A stretch of 64,000 bases of DNA. Origin: Labilibaculum antarcticum. GTDB lineage: Bacteria > Bacteroidota > Bacteroidia > Bacteroidales > Marinifilaceae. Positions 9,073 through 18,836 of the stretch are shown here, piece by piece. A program made the translations under genes and the position numbers. The stretch is taken from positions 1,892,361 through 1,956,360 of the forward strand of contig NZ_AP018042.1 in NCBI RefSeq assembly GCF_002356295.1, given 5' to 3'. Under the pieces are notes generated by a model. The model was given only the letters and a program-made list of their open reading frames with translations. It was not told the origin of the DNA and made no database searches. Position 1 is the first letter of the stretch. Each line of letters opens with the position of its first letter.

Positions 9073-10782
9073 TTAATGATTTGAGGAAGCATACATTCCG
9101 ATATAAGTACCTACAAAACCGCCTGCGTTTTTTGTGCTCAACAGACTTGCGTCAATATTTCCTGAAAATAAAATCCAGGTTTCAGCATCAAACGAATAGT
9201 AAAAATTGTAGTATTTGCCTTTCCCCTCAATTTTTAGCGATACTTTCGAATTATCAATCAACTCCAATTGATTAATCAACAGCTCGCCTGGGGTTTTGCC
9301 TCCAGAAATGGCCTTTTCTAAATGAAGATAGGTTTTGCCCTTTTCCTGTACCTTTCCAAAGAAAAAATGATGTGATTCGTTCTGAAAACAAACCAAACCA
9401 GCAGCTTCTTTATCTTTAACAGGATGAAATTCCATTTCAACCTGCACCTCGAAATTAGCATGTTGCTGTCTGCGACCGATGAAAGCAGGATTGCCTTTTC
9501 CATAAATGTTGGTTTCGATCAAATCGATTTCTAAAAATTTTTCTTGGGGATTGATTCGATACCATTTCGTGTGAGGTGTGCGAATAAAATTCCACTCCAA
9601 ACCAAGAGTGTCCGAATCGAAATGATCTGTTTTTGTAAAATTCCCATTTGATACAATATTAGCTTCTTCGATTGTCGAAACTAATCCAGTTTTTTCTTGA
9701 ATCAAACCAACAGCTTTATCTGATTCTAAAAACACCGGCCATCCATCTTTCCAACTAACAGGCAATAAAAAAGTCTCTCGTCCGGTATTAAAATAATTAT
9801 CGCCGTAAGGCCTACAGCCTAAAAACACGCCCCTCCAATTGTTATTATTATCCTGAATAATATCGGCATGACCAGTACAAGTCACCGGATATTCTCTATC
9901 GGAACTCAACTGACGCTGCGATAAAATGGGATTGTATTCGTAGGAAATATAAGGACCATTCACGTTTTCGCTTCGGAAAATTACTTCGGAATGATCTTCA
10001 GCGGTTCCTCCTTGGGCACACATCAAATAGTAATATCCTTTTATTTTATAAAGGTGTGGCCCTTCAATCCAAATCGGTTTTTTACTGATATCAGTACCGC
10101 CATTTACAATCACTTTACCTTCCCCAATTACCTTATCGGTAGCCAAATCGTACTGCCACATTCGAATGGTTCTGTGTCCATCGTAAAGCGCCTCCCCATC
10201 GGGTTCGGAGTTATGAACGATATAAGCCTTTCCATCCTCATCAATAAACAAGGAAGGATCAATTTGCTCAATTTGAGGCAAAAAAATTGGTTCACTCCAA
10301 GGTCCAGCAGGATCTTTTGCTTTTACAATAAAATTCCAACTTCCCTGCACAATTGTTCCAATTACATAAAAGGTGTCGTTAAACTTGTTGTAGGTAATCG
10401 CAGGAGCAAAAACACCCTCCGAAATCGCCAAACCATCCAAATTCAGCTGACTTGGTCGATCCAACACATGGCCCAACTGTTCCCAATTGCTTAAATCGGT
10501 GCTGTGAAAAACCGGAATGCCTGGAAAAAAGGAAAAACTGGAATTCACCAAATAGAAATCATCTCCCTTTTTACAGATGGATGGATCGGGATAAAAACCA
10601 GGCAAAATAGGATTGTAAAATTCATTTGAATCCAATGGATTATCCGTATAAAAGGAATCTTTTCCCTGATAAGAAAAAGAATAAAATCGAACTTTGTTTT
10701 GAATATCTCCACCAGGTGTGCCTGCTAAAAGCACAAAAACTAAAAAAAGAAGAGTACAAATAGTAACTAAATTTCGCAACAT
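9073..10782 (-). CDS. Secreted GH43 beta-xylosidase/arabinofuranosidase with C-terminal sandwich
   Basis: A 569-residue exported glycosidase. A hydrophobic N-terminus (1-21) is the signal sequence. The five-bladed propeller of GH43 starts at NPILPGFYPDPS, with the general base Asp66, the pKa-modulating Asp175 in QIDPSLF and the general acid Glu240 in WIEGPH. Residues about 375-569 form a concanavalin-like beta-sandwich of the type found at the end of many beta-xylosidases. Expected reaction: removal of xylose or arabinose from the ends or branches of xylo-oligosaccharides, in the periplasm or at the surface. It starts only 4 bases after the stop of the epimerase-like gene, so the two are surely co-transcribed. 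Substrate choice between xylose and arabinose cannot be told from motifs. Confidence 0.9.
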   Translation of the reverse strand: MLRNLVTICTLLFLVFVLLAGTPGGDIQNKVRFYSFSYQGKDSFYTDNPLDSNEFYNPILPGFYPDPSICKKGDDFYLVNSSFSFFPGIPVFHSTDLSNWEQLGHVLDRPSQLNLDGLAISEGVFAPAITYNKFNDTFYVIGTIVQGSWNFIVKAKDPAGPWSEPIFLPQIEQIDPSLFIDEDGKAYIVHNSEPDGEALYDGHRTIRMWQYDLATDKVIGEGKVIVNGGTDISKKPIWIEGPHLYKIKGYYYLMCAQGGTAEDHSEVIFRSENVNGPYISYEYNPILSQRQLSSDREYPVTCTGHADIIQDNNNNWRGVFLGCRPYGDNYFNTGRETFLLPVSWKDGWPVFLESDKAVGLIQEKTGLVSTIEEANIVSNGNFTKTDHFDSDTLGLEWNFIRTPHTKWYRINPQEKFLEIDLIETNIYGKGNPAFIGRRQQHANFEVQVEMEFHPVKDKEAAGLVCFQNESHHFFFGKVQEKGKTYLHLEKAISGGKTPGELLINQLELIDNSKVSLKIEGKGKYYNFYYSFDAETWILFSGNIDASLLSTKNAGGFVGTYIGMYASSNH

Positions 10783-10786
10783 TTAT

Positions 10787-12112
10787 TTATTGTTTTTGAT
10801 AGTAAGTATTAATATAGTCCCATGCTAAACTCACGCTATATAAAGGTGGAAAATTATAATCCTCCACTTCTGTAAGAATATATTTAAGTGCTATTTTATT
10901 TTGATATTCAAATATTTCAGCAAAATCGATCTTACCACTTTCGCCTAATTCCTGATCATCTTTCACATGCCAACTTATAAATCGTTTGGGATATTTCTTA
11001 AAGTAATCTACAGGATTTACTCCTGCTCTATTCATCCAGTAAAAATCTGTTTGAAAGAAAACAAGATCAGGATCTGTGTTTTGTAAAAAATAATCGTAAA
11101 CACAAACTCCGTCAACAAATAAAAACTCATCAGCATGGTTATGAAATACAAATTGCAGCCCATTATCAGCACAAAGTTTCCCAATGGCATTGTAATAATC
11201 GCAGAAGTTTTGCAAATCAGCCATCGTTTTTATTCCCTTAATTTGATTGTTAGAAGTGGATAGGTAAGCAACTCCCGCTCTTTTATGATCGTTTATGCAT
11301 TTTCCCCACCATTTCAATGACTCATCCCACTTTCCTTTTACCGGAAGATTATGAAAGGTCATCGACCCAAGGAACTTCATTCCTGCCTTTTCCACTTCTT
11401 CTTTAAACAGAGTCGGACTCATGCCATAAAACAAACCATTATCGTATACAAAAGTCTCTACAAAAGCGTATCCCATTCTTCCAAGAAGTTTCAACGTACC
11501 AATTGGATCTTTCAACATTTCATCGTGCACCGATACCAGTTGAACACCAATATTCTTCTCTTTCGAATTGGCTTTAACATACCTGGTTTTCCATAAGCTC
11601 TTGTTGGCATTATCGAAACCTTCAACAATTACTTCAGTGCAATTCAAAAACTCAAATGCAACGCTCATGGTTTTCTTTCCATTCAAATCTGAATCCTGCA
11701 TAAGCCAGGTATTTTCAGACGAGAATGCACCTGTACCGGTAAAAAATGCTCCACTTTCGTTATGACCAGCAGCAAAAATTCTGTCTGTTTTATGATCGTA
11801 ACCAATTAATTCAACAAGTATAGGATGATATTCCCCATTTCGATACTGCTGCACCTCTACCTGTAATGATTGTTTCCCAAGCTTAGCGGTATTAATCATT
11901 CTCAAATTTGGAAATTTTGCTATGCTATCTGTATCTGCATTTATAGTACTTACCCAATTTCCGGCATACTGGTATAAACGATCTTGTTGTTCGGAAATAG
12001 AATACGAATTCTGTGCAATTACATTCACTGATTGCATATTTAATAGAATCACACATACAACTACCTGTTTCCATTTATTCATTATTTTCTTTTTCATGTT
12101 CATACATTTCAT
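10787..12112 (-). CDS. Secreted lipocalin-like + TIM-barrel sugar isomerase/epimerase-like protein
   Basis: A 441-residue exported fusion. The signal peptide ends near Ala33-Gln34; the start may instead be Met6 (12097), because three Met residues lie close together. Residues about 40-180 look like a small beta-barrel (lipocalin/DUF1579-like: YAGNW at 49-53, then alternating strands). Residues about 188-441 are an AP-endonuclease-2/xylose-isomerase-like barrel with likely metal ligands Glu219 (VETF), His324 or His326 (FHNH), Asp356 (QTDFYW), His382 (WHVKD) and Glu415 (LTEVED). Export is unusual for a true sugar-phosphate isomerase. Related exported barrels take part in 3-keto-glycoside cleavage or sugar epimerisation; no partner oxidoreductase is seen here, so the reaction is unknown. 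It is tightly coupled to the GH43 gene. Confidence 0.75.
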   Translation of the reverse strand: MKCMNMKKKIMNKWKQVVVCVILLNMQSVNVIAQNSYSISEQQDRLYQYAGNWVSTINADTDSIAKFPNLRMINTAKLGKQSLQVEVQQYRNGEYHPILVELIGYDHKTDRIFAAGHNESGAFFTGTGAFSSENTWLMQDSDLNGKKTMSVAFEFLNCTEVIVEGFDNANKSLWKTRYVKANSKEKNIGVQLVSVHDEMLKDPIGTLKLLGRMGYAFVETFVYDNGLFYGMSPTLFKEEVEKAGMKFLGSMTFHNLPVKGKWDESLKWWGKCINDHKRAGVAYLSTSNNQIKGIKTMADLQNFCDYYNAIGKLCADNGLQFVFHNHADEFLFVDGVCVYDYFLQNTDPDLVFFQTDFYWMNRAGVNPVDYFKKYPKRFISWHVKDDQELGESGKIDFAEIFEYQNKIALKYILTEVEDYNFPPLYSVSLAWDYINTYYQKQ

Positions 12113-12152
12113 ATGATTATAATTTTAAGTTTTTGCCATATGGAATTCCCCA

Positions 12153-12178
12153 ATTACACTAATTCTCCTGTGTGTAAT
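12153..12178 (-). promoter_or_regulatory. Inverted repeat upstream of epimerase-like gene
   Basis: ATTACAC (12153-12159) and GTGTAAT (12172-12178) form a perfect inverted repeat with a 12-base centre, 41 bases upstream of the gene start on the minus strand. It could be an RNA hairpin in the operon's intercistronic leader or an operator. A second weaker hairpin (GAAAGGTGT at 12245-12253 with ACACACCTTC at 12271-12280) lies nearer the end of the upstream GH43 gene. Confidence 0.35.
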
Positions 12179-12309
12179 ACTTTTTACATGGTCGTTTCAT
12201 ATTAAATAAGGTCTTCACTTATTGCACCAAACTTCTAAAAATAAGAAAGGTGTATTGAAGAATTTCCCCAACACACCTTCACTAACCTTCTATGAAAAAA
12301 TAAAGCTCA

Positions 12310-13278
12310 TTAAGCCATTCCATCCATGGGTTTAATAGTACCATCTTCATTGTACTCCAATTCTACAAACTTTACGCTTCGCAACCAGGTCTTGCCCCCT
12401 GATGGTTTACAGTCATGATAAAAAAGATACCATTTGCCCTTAAACTCACAGATGGAATGATGAGTAGTCCAGCCAACTACTGGTGATAAAATCTCTCCCA
12501 TGTATTTAAATGGTCCGTATGGGTTATCTCCAATGGCATAACACAATAAATGCGTGTTGCCCGTAGAGTAAGAGAAGTAATATTTCCCTTTGTACTTGTG
12601 CATTTTTGCGGCCTCGAAAAATCTACGATCATGATCGCCTGATTTCAGAGGATTGCCGTCCTCATCCACAATCACTACATCTTTTGGTTCTTCGGCAAAC
12701 TCAAGCATATCGTCAGACATTCTTACCACTTTAGCACACAATGCAGGATCTTCATCGGCAGGTTCTGCACCTAGCTCAATTGCCTTGTTATCGCGGTAAC
12801 GCTGTAGTTGACCACCCCAAATACCTCCAAAATACATGTAGTGCTCGCCATCTTCGTCCTCAAACATTCCAGGATCGATGCTGTAAGAACCCATAATCGG
12901 GTTTTTCTCTGCAATAAATGGTCCTTCAGGTTTATCGCTTACCGCTGCACCAATTCTAAAAATATCGTTTTTATCCTTCAAAGGAAAGTAGAAATAGTAT
13001 TTTCCATCTTTACTTGCCGCTGCAGGAGCCCACATTTGTCTTCCCGACCAAGGCACATCATCTACATCCAGAATTACACCATGATCAGTTACTTTTCCAT
13101 CAATCTCCTCCATAGAATAAACATGGTAATCTCTCATCGCAAAATGATCGCCATTATCATTCTCTGGCATACCTGTTACAATATCGTGAGATGGATAGAT
13201 GTACAATTTTCCATTAAATACATGTGCTGCTGGATCGGCAGTATACAAATCTTCTACTAAGTACTTTGGTTCTTTCAT
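12310..13278 (-). CDS. Cytoplasmic GH43 beta-xylosidase/arabinofuranosidase
   Basis: A 322-residue GH43 enzyme without any signal peptide, so it should act in the cytoplasm. The catalytic triad is visible: general base Asp15 in YTADPAAHVF, modulator Asp135 in SIDPGMF, and general acid Glu222 in RFFEAAKMHKY. Length and motifs match single-domain GH43 subfamily-1-like xylosidases/arabinofuranosidases. It lies downstream of the GH10 and symporter genes. The likely role is final hydrolysis of xylobiose or arabinosylated xylo-oligosaccharides brought in by that symporter, complementing the exported GH43 encoded further along. Confidence 0.9.
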   Translation of the reverse strand: MKEPKYLVEDLYTADPAAHVFNGKLYIYPSHDIVTGMPENDNGDHFAMRDYHVYSMEEIDGKVTDHGVILDVDDVPWSGRQMWAPAAASKDGKYYFYFPLKDKNDIFRIGAAVSDKPEGPFIAEKNPIMGSYSIDPGMFEDEDGEHYMYFGGIWGGQLQRYRDNKAIELGAEPADEDPALCAKVVRMSDDMLEFAEEPKDVVIVDEDGNPLKSGDHDRRFFEAAKMHKYKGKYYFSYSTGNTHLLCYAIGDNPYGPFKYMGEILSPVVGWTTHHSICEFKGKWYLFYHDCKPSGGKTWLRSVKFVELEYNEDGTIKPMDGMA

Positions 13279-13408
13279 TCTAATTATGTTAATCTAAAAT
13301 CAATCTGAATTATTCTTGAAACCAATCACGGCTTTGGCCAGCCAAGCCTTTTTAAGCACGTGAATGGTATCGAAAATCTGATTTACAATCCCAATTTATT
13401 GAATTATG

Positions 13409-14548
13409 CTATGATTCTTTTTTCAAATTAATGATTGCTTGAACTGCACCTTTTGCCTTGTTGTTTCGATCAAAAAGCAAAGGATAATCAGTTCTTCCGG
13501 CTACGGGCCAATTGTTACGCCAAGTTTGTGAATCGTTAACTCCCCAAAAAGTAACCCTACTAATTTTATCCTGATGTTTGTTGAACAATTCGAAAAATTC
13601 AACATATCTGTTATTCAACTGAACAGAAACTGAATCAGTAAGTTCCGTTGGGTATGGATTTAATTCAGGTTTAAATTCGTAACTCTTTGCCACATCTGCT
13701 CCAACATTTAAATCGGGAAAAGGCAATACCGTAATATCCAATTCGGTAATCATCACCTTCACGCCTAAACTTGCAAAGGCTTCAATGCTCTTTTCAAACT
13801 CATTCATATCTGGAAGAGTAATTGAGCTATGCGCTTGCATTCCAATTCCATCAATTCGTACTCCGGCTTCCTGCATTTTTTTGACCATGCGAATAACGCC
13901 ATCGCGTTTTTCAGGAATAGACATGGAGTAATCGTTGTAATACAATTCAGCTTCAGGATCGGCTTCGTGTGCAAATTGAAAAGCCAACTTTACGAAGTCT
14001 TCTCCAATAATCTGAACCAACTTGCTATCGCGAAAGGTTCCATCTTCCATAATGGTTTCGTTCACAACATCCCAACCTTTTACGCGACCTTTGTAACGAC
14101 CTACTACTGTTGAAATGTGTGTTCTCATGCGCTCGATCATCACGTCGCGACTAACATCGTTTCCTAAACTATCGACAAAGAACCAAGCCGGAGCTTGTGA
14201 ATGCCAAATTAAGGTATGACCAGTGATGAACATGTTGTTTTTTTCACCGAATTCAACAAATTTATCCGATAAGTTAAAATCAAACTTTCCTTCTTCAGGT
14301 TGTATTACCTCGCTTTTCATGCAATTTTCGGCAACAACAGCGTTAAAATGCTTTGTTACCACTTGAAGCGCTAAACTATCTTCACCCAGAATTTGCGGTG
14401 TATTTAGTGCCGTTCCTATTAAATAAGCATCTTTCATCGCATCTTTCATCCCCTCTTCGGATGTGCATTTATTTTCTGAACAAGCACTCATGATTGCAGT
14501 CGTTGCGCAAATCAATAAAAGTCCTTTCGTATAATTTCTTAGTTTCAT
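13409..14548 (-). CDS. GH10 endo-1,4-beta-xylanase lipoprotein
   Basis: A 379-residue GH10 xylanase anchored as a lipoprotein (lipobox Cys23 in MSAC). The barrel shows HTLIWHSQAP at 111-120, the acid/base Glu164 in WDVVNET and the nucleophile Glu269 in ITELDI. The C-terminal WGVNDSQTW motif is typical of GH10 strand 8. Expected activity: internal cleavage of beta-1,4-xylan or of longer xylo-oligosaccharides. It follows the symporter gene with 19 bases between and is probably in the same transcript. The locus has a second GH10 with a FN3 module; this shorter one may be the periplasm-facing enzyme, but which side of the outer membrane it faces cannot be decided from sequence. Confidence 0.95.
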   Translation of the reverse strand: MKLRNYTKGLLLICATTAIMSACSENKCTSEEGMKDAMKDAYLIGTALNTPQILGEDSLALQVVTKHFNAVVAENCMKSEVIQPEEGKFDFNLSDKFVEFGEKNNMFITGHTLIWHSQAPAWFFVDSLGNDVSRDVMIERMRTHISTVVGRYKGRVKGWDVVNETIMEDGTFRDSKLVQIIGEDFVKLAFQFAHEADPEAELYYNDYSMSIPEKRDGVIRMVKKMQEAGVRIDGIGMQAHSSITLPDMNEFEKSIEAFASLGVKVMITELDITVLPFPDLNVGADVAKSYEFKPELNPYPTELTDSVSVQLNNRYVEFFELFNKHQDKISRVTFWGVNDSQTWRNNWPVAGRTDYPLLFDRNNKAKGAVQAIINLKKES

Positions 14549-14567
14549 AATTTGTTTATTTAAAGGG

Positions 14568-16034
14568 TTATGAATTTTGTCTGCGTAGTGTTAATTCTTT
14601 TTCAATCAGTATTTCCTTTTTCTTATCGATATCGTAAAAGAACAAGCAGGCCACACTCACACAAAAGGTAAGAGTAGGCAAAACACTCATTGCCATTTTA
14701 ATTCCACCAATTGTTTCTGGTGATTGAGTCAGCAATTGTTCGTTATATCCATACATGGCCAAAATTCCAGCAACCAAAGCGCCACCAATACTTAATCCGG
14801 CTTTTAATCCGAAGATCATTGCAGAGAAAATAATAGCTGTAGCTCTACGATTATTTTTCCATTCGGAATAATCAGCAACATCAGCAATCATCGCCCAAAG
14901 CAGTGGTGTAGATACTCCGTAGAATAAACCATGAACCATTTGAGTTATGAATACCAATGCGATGGATTGTGGTGAATAAAAGTAAAAGGCTAGCAGGCAT
15001 AATGCAGATAGAAATAAACTTGTTCCAAAAGCGTCACGCTTTCCAAATTTATCCGCAAAGAATTTAGAAAATCCAATTCCAATAATCATGCAAATAATTC
15101 CACTGGCATTGAACAAACTAAAACCAGATGTAGAAACATCTTCGGGCCAATGAAAACCAACCAATCCCATATTGGTAAGAAGATTATTCAATCCATCGAT
15201 GAAACTATTAAAACCAATATTATTTAAGAACGCGGCCAAAGCCTGTTCATCTATATAGTTTTCGAAATAGTACACATACATTCCTCCTTTTAAGGACAAT
15301 GTGATAAAAATAAAGATGGTTAAAACCAACATTGCAATCCAAGGTCTGTTTTTAAATAAATCAGCAAAATCTTGTTTTACACTAGTATTTTGATCGGAAT
15401 TAGGTGTTATACGTTCTTTGGTTGTGAGAAAAGTGATTAAAAGAAATACAACTCCTACTACTGCAAATATTCCAATTGTATTTTCAAATCCAACTGTTTT
15501 ATCGCCATCGCCAAGAATTAAAACCAATGGTAAAAGCAAGGCCTGTACAATAAATTGAGCAATCATTACGGCAACAAAACGATAAGATGAGATACTATTT
15601 CTCTCTTTCATATCGCCTGTAATCACCCCACTTAGAGCCGAATAAGGCAAGTTACTAGCTGAATATACCAATACCAGTAAAATGTAGGTTCCCAAAGCAT
15701 AAATAACTTTACCTGATGGTCCAAAATCAGGTGTGCTAAAAGCTAGCATAGCCATTCCCCCAAAGGGTACAGCAGTCCATAAAATCCAAGGGCGAAACTT
15801 TCCCCATCTGGTCTTGGTTCTATCGGCTATTACACCCATTATTGGATTGAAAAATGCGCCAATCATTCCTCCTGCGAATATAATTGCAGAGGCTGTCGCT
15901 GGCGGAATTTTATACACATCGGTATAAAAGAATGCCAAGAAAGTCATTAAGGTTTGAAAAATTAGGTTGGCAGCCAAATCTCCCAAACTGTAACCAATCT
16001 TTTCTTTTATCGATATTTTATTGGACTTACTCAT
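14568..16034 (-). CDS. GPH-family pentoside:cation symporter (XynP/MelB-like)
   Basis: A 488-residue integral membrane protein with about twelve hydrophobic segments. The N-terminus (KIGYSLGDLAANLIFQ) and the cytoplasmic loop ADRTKTRWGKFRPWILW near 70-86 are hallmarks of the glycoside-pentoside-hexuronide:cation symporter family (MelB, XynP, XylP). The second half has WADIADYSEWKNNRR-type residues (AMIADVADYSEWKNNRRAT). Its position between the GH3 and GH10 genes indicates import of xylobiose or other short xylo-oligosaccharides from periplasm to cytoplasm, where the signal-less GH43 would act. The coupling ion (Na+ or H+) is not determined. Confidence 0.93.
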   Translation of the reverse strand: MSKSNKISIKEKIGYSLGDLAANLIFQTLMTFLAFFYTDVYKIPPATASAIIFAGGMIGAFFNPIMGVIADRTKTRWGKFRPWILWTAVPFGGMAMLAFSTPDFGPSGKVIYALGTYILLVLVYSASNLPYSALSGVITGDMKERNSISSYRFVAVMIAQFIVQALLLPLVLILGDGDKTVGFENTIGIFAVVGVVFLLITFLTTKERITPNSDQNTSVKQDFADLFKNRPWIAMLVLTIFIFITLSLKGGMYVYYFENYIDEQALAAFLNNIGFNSFIDGLNNLLTNMGLVGFHWPEDVSTSGFSLFNASGIICMIIGIGFSKFFADKFGKRDAFGTSLFLSALCLLAFYFYSPQSIALVFITQMVHGLFYGVSTPLLWAMIADVADYSEWKNNRRATAIIFSAMIFGLKAGLSIGGALVAGILAMYGYNEQLLTQSPETIGGIKMAMSVLPTLTFCVSVACLFFYDIDKKKEILIEKELTLRRQNS

Positions 16035-16165
16035 AGTTTGTTTTTGTTAATTCGAATTTGTGAAGTACCATTCCTCCTCTTAAAAAAAAGGACATGAAAT
16101 TGGCCGTAACACTCTTTTTAAAAGCCTGAATGTTCTATTTTTTTACGACTAAAAAGCTTGGTTAT

Positions 16166-18802
16166 TTATTTGTCCATTACGCAGGCAGCACCTTCTACAT
16201 GTATGGTTTTCGTTAGTACTTTTCTTTCCTTAATTCGTTCGGCGGATGCTTGTGCACCTCCTACAGATATTTTTAATTCTCCGGCCATCACAATTTCTCT
16301 GAATTGCTCATCAACTACGGTTAATTGATCTGCATCAATGCTGAAATTGATGGTTTTGCTTTCTCCGGCTTTTAGCATTACCCGTTGAAATTCGACCAAT
16401 GACCGATTCGGATTTACACCACCTGCCTGAGGATTCGACGCATAACATTGAACAACTTCTTCTCCATCAACATCACTGTTGTTAGTTAGCAAAACAGAAA
16501 CTTCAAGACAATCGCCCGGAGCAATTTGATCCACAATTGTAAGTTTTGAGTAAGTGAAATCGGAATAAGACAATCCAAATCCAAAATCATATAATGCTTC
16601 GCCATTAAAATAGCGGTAAGTTTTGCCTCGCATGTCATAATCGCTGTAGGCTGGAATATCATCAACACTTTTGTAAAAAGTTAATGGCAAACGTCCTGCC
16701 GGATTGTAATCTCCGAATAAAACATCCGCAATTGCAGTTCCTCCTGCCTGACCAGGATACCATGCTTCCACTATTGCAGGTATGTTTTCATTTTCCCAAT
16801 TAATTGCCAAAGCACTTCCATTCAGCAAAACCAAAACCATCGGTTTCCCCAACTTTTTGATTTCCTTCATTAAGGCTGTTTGTGTTTTTGGCAGCTTGAT
16901 ATCCAATCGATCACCATGAGCAAACCCTTCCACTTTCACTTTCATCTCCTCTCCTTCCAACAACGGACTAATTCCCATGCAGAAAATGACAACATCAGAT
17001 TCTTTTGCAATTGCGATCGCCTCTTCAGCTAAATTCTTATTTGGCTTTTCCCATAACAAGCGCATCATTGCATGCTCCACATTATCTTGAATGTATTCCA
17101 ATTTAATTGGATAAGGCTTGTTGGCCTCCAAATGCACATATTCATATTCTTTTCGTGGATGGTGAACATTGCTTCTTTCCACCAGCAGAGAATCTTCAAA
17201 GAATAATTTCATACCTAAGAAACCCTCGCCACCTAATGCGTATTCTCCAGATTCCTGAACTTTAAGGACACCATTCCATCTCACAGAAAAACTATCGTAG
17301 GCCAAGTCTTCATAAGGAGCCTTGGTGTGCCACACAAAATCAACATTTAAATCGATACGGGAATGTATTGGAGTGCCTTCACACTTGCTGTTGTTGAAAT
17401 ATTCAGCACTTAATCCGTTTGTTGCGCAAGTTTTATCGGTAAACAAAACAGATGCAGGAATGGCTTCAAAAATTGGCAAACCTTCAGCCAATTTGCACCC
17501 AATCGCATATTTTACTTCAGCATTTGGCAATTTTTGCTTAATTCCTTCGAGTGGAGTTACCGGTGAAGATGGATAGCCATTGTAATTCCCCAACAAAACT
17601 TCCAAATCATTGGCATTTGAACCAATAACCGCAATTTTTTGAATCGATTTATCAAGAGGCAGTAGTTTGCCTTCATTCTTTAATAGGACTATTGATTTTC
17701 GAGCTGTTTGCAATGCCAGTAAACGATGCATTTCAGAATCAACTACATCATAGGGTATCTTTTCATATTTCACAACTCCTTCAGGTGCAAGTAATCCCAA
17801 CTTTAAACGGGCAAGCAATAATCTTTGAACGGATACATCCAATTCAGCTTCAGAAATTAAACCATTTTTTACAGCCTCAACCAAAGCAACGTAGGAATCA
17901 CCACAATTCAAATCTGTTCCCGCTTTTACCGCCATAGCCGCTGCCTCTTGTTTCGAAGTAGTAACTGCATGCGCTTCAGGCATAAAGAAATCGTTAATGG
18001 CCCAACAATCGGACACAATATATCCTTTGAATCCCCACTCTTCGCGCAAAAGATTGCTTAAAGACTTATTTCCACAACATGGCAGTCCGTTGTAACTATT
18101 ATAGGCACACATTACGGAATACACTCCACCTTCCTGAATCACTTTTTTGAATTGAGGACTGTACGTATTCAACATGTCGTATTGACTGGGAGTTGCATTA
18201 AAACTATGTCTTTCTGCTTCTGGTCCGCTGTGAACGACAAAGTGTTTTGCTGTTGCAATTACTTTGTAATAATTCTCATCGTCGCCCTGTAAGCCTTTTA
18301 TAAACTGAACACCAAGCTCTCCGGTAAGGTATGGATCCTCACCATAAGTCTCCATTCCTCTTCCCCACCTCGGATCTCTAAAAATATTTACATTGGGTGT
18401 CCAAAAAGTTAATCCCTGATAAATTCCACGCTTGCCATTTTTTGCAAACTGATGATGTTTCGCTCTTGCCTCATCGGAAATGGCATTTGCCACTTCGAAC
18501 ATCTGATCGCGGTCCCACATGGCGGCCATTCCAATTGCCTGAGGGAAAACCGTAGCCAAACCGGCACGTGCAACTCCATGTAAACACTCATTCCACCAAT
18601 TATGAGCCGGAATTCCCAAATGTTCTATTGCAGGAGATTCGTAACTCATTTGAGAAACCTTTTCATCCAAAGTCATTTGCGAAACCAAAGATTCAGCACG
18701 CTTTTCCATTGACAAATTCATATTTTCATTTTTTTTCCCATCCTGGGAACAGGATAAGAGGGTGAGAAAAATACAAAGTGGAAATATCTTATTCAAAATC
18801 AT
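16166..18802 (-). CDS. GH3 beta-xylosidase/beta-glucosidase with PA14 insert
   Basis: An 878-residue lipoprotein (lipobox Cys18 in LLSC). It has the two-domain GH3 catalytic unit: an N-terminal barrel with KHF near 186-188 and the nucleophile Asp265 in GYIVSDCWA, then a C-terminal alpha/beta sandwich interrupted by a PA14-like domain (about 450-590, SAEYFNN at its start). A fibronectin-III-like domain closes the protein (about 770-865). This architecture occurs in xylan-locus beta-xylosidases and in beta-glucosidases. Context favours release of xylose from the non-reducing end of xylo-oligosaccharides in the periplasm. It follows the FN3-GH10 gene by 34 bases. Confidence 0.93.
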   Translation of the reverse strand: MILNKIFPLCIFLTLLSCSQDGKKNENMNLSMEKRAESLVSQMTLDEKVSQMSYESPAIEHLGIPAHNWWNECLHGVARAGLATVFPQAIGMAAMWDRDQMFEVANAISDEARAKHHQFAKNGKRGIYQGLTFWTPNVNIFRDPRWGRGMETYGEDPYLTGELGVQFIKGLQGDDENYYKVIATAKHFVVHSGPEAERHSFNATPSQYDMLNTYSPQFKKVIQEGGVYSVMCAYNSYNGLPCCGNKSLSNLLREEWGFKGYIVSDCWAINDFFMPEAHAVTTSKQEAAAMAVKAGTDLNCGDSYVALVEAVKNGLISEAELDVSVQRLLLARLKLGLLAPEGVVKYEKIPYDVVDSEMHRLLALQTARKSIVLLKNEGKLLPLDKSIQKIAVIGSNANDLEVLLGNYNGYPSSPVTPLEGIKQKLPNAEVKYAIGCKLAEGLPIFEAIPASVLFTDKTCATNGLSAEYFNNSKCEGTPIHSRIDLNVDFVWHTKAPYEDLAYDSFSVRWNGVLKVQESGEYALGGEGFLGMKLFFEDSLLVERSNVHHPRKEYEYVHLEANKPYPIKLEYIQDNVEHAMMRLLWEKPNKNLAEEAIAIAKESDVVIFCMGISPLLEGEEMKVKVEGFAHGDRLDIKLPKTQTALMKEIKKLGKPMVLVLLNGSALAINWENENIPAIVEAWYPGQAGGTAIADVLFGDYNPAGRLPLTFYKSVDDIPAYSDYDMRGKTYRYFNGEALYDFGFGLSYSDFTYSKLTIVDQIAPGDCLEVSVLLTNNSDVDGEEVVQCYASNPQAGGVNPNRSLVEFQRVMLKAGESKTINFSIDADQLTVVDEQFREIVMAGELKISVGGAQASAERIKERKVLTKTIHVEGAACVMDK

Positions 18803-18836
18803 AGTAATCGGTAATTAAAATTCAGTACTCTACTTT

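Noticed and set aside
13333-13366. GGCTTTGGCCAGCCAAGCCTTTTT hairpin-like bases in a + strand terminator orientation
   Set aside because: All nearby genes run on the minus strand and the stem is imperfect; no transcript in that direction is evident.
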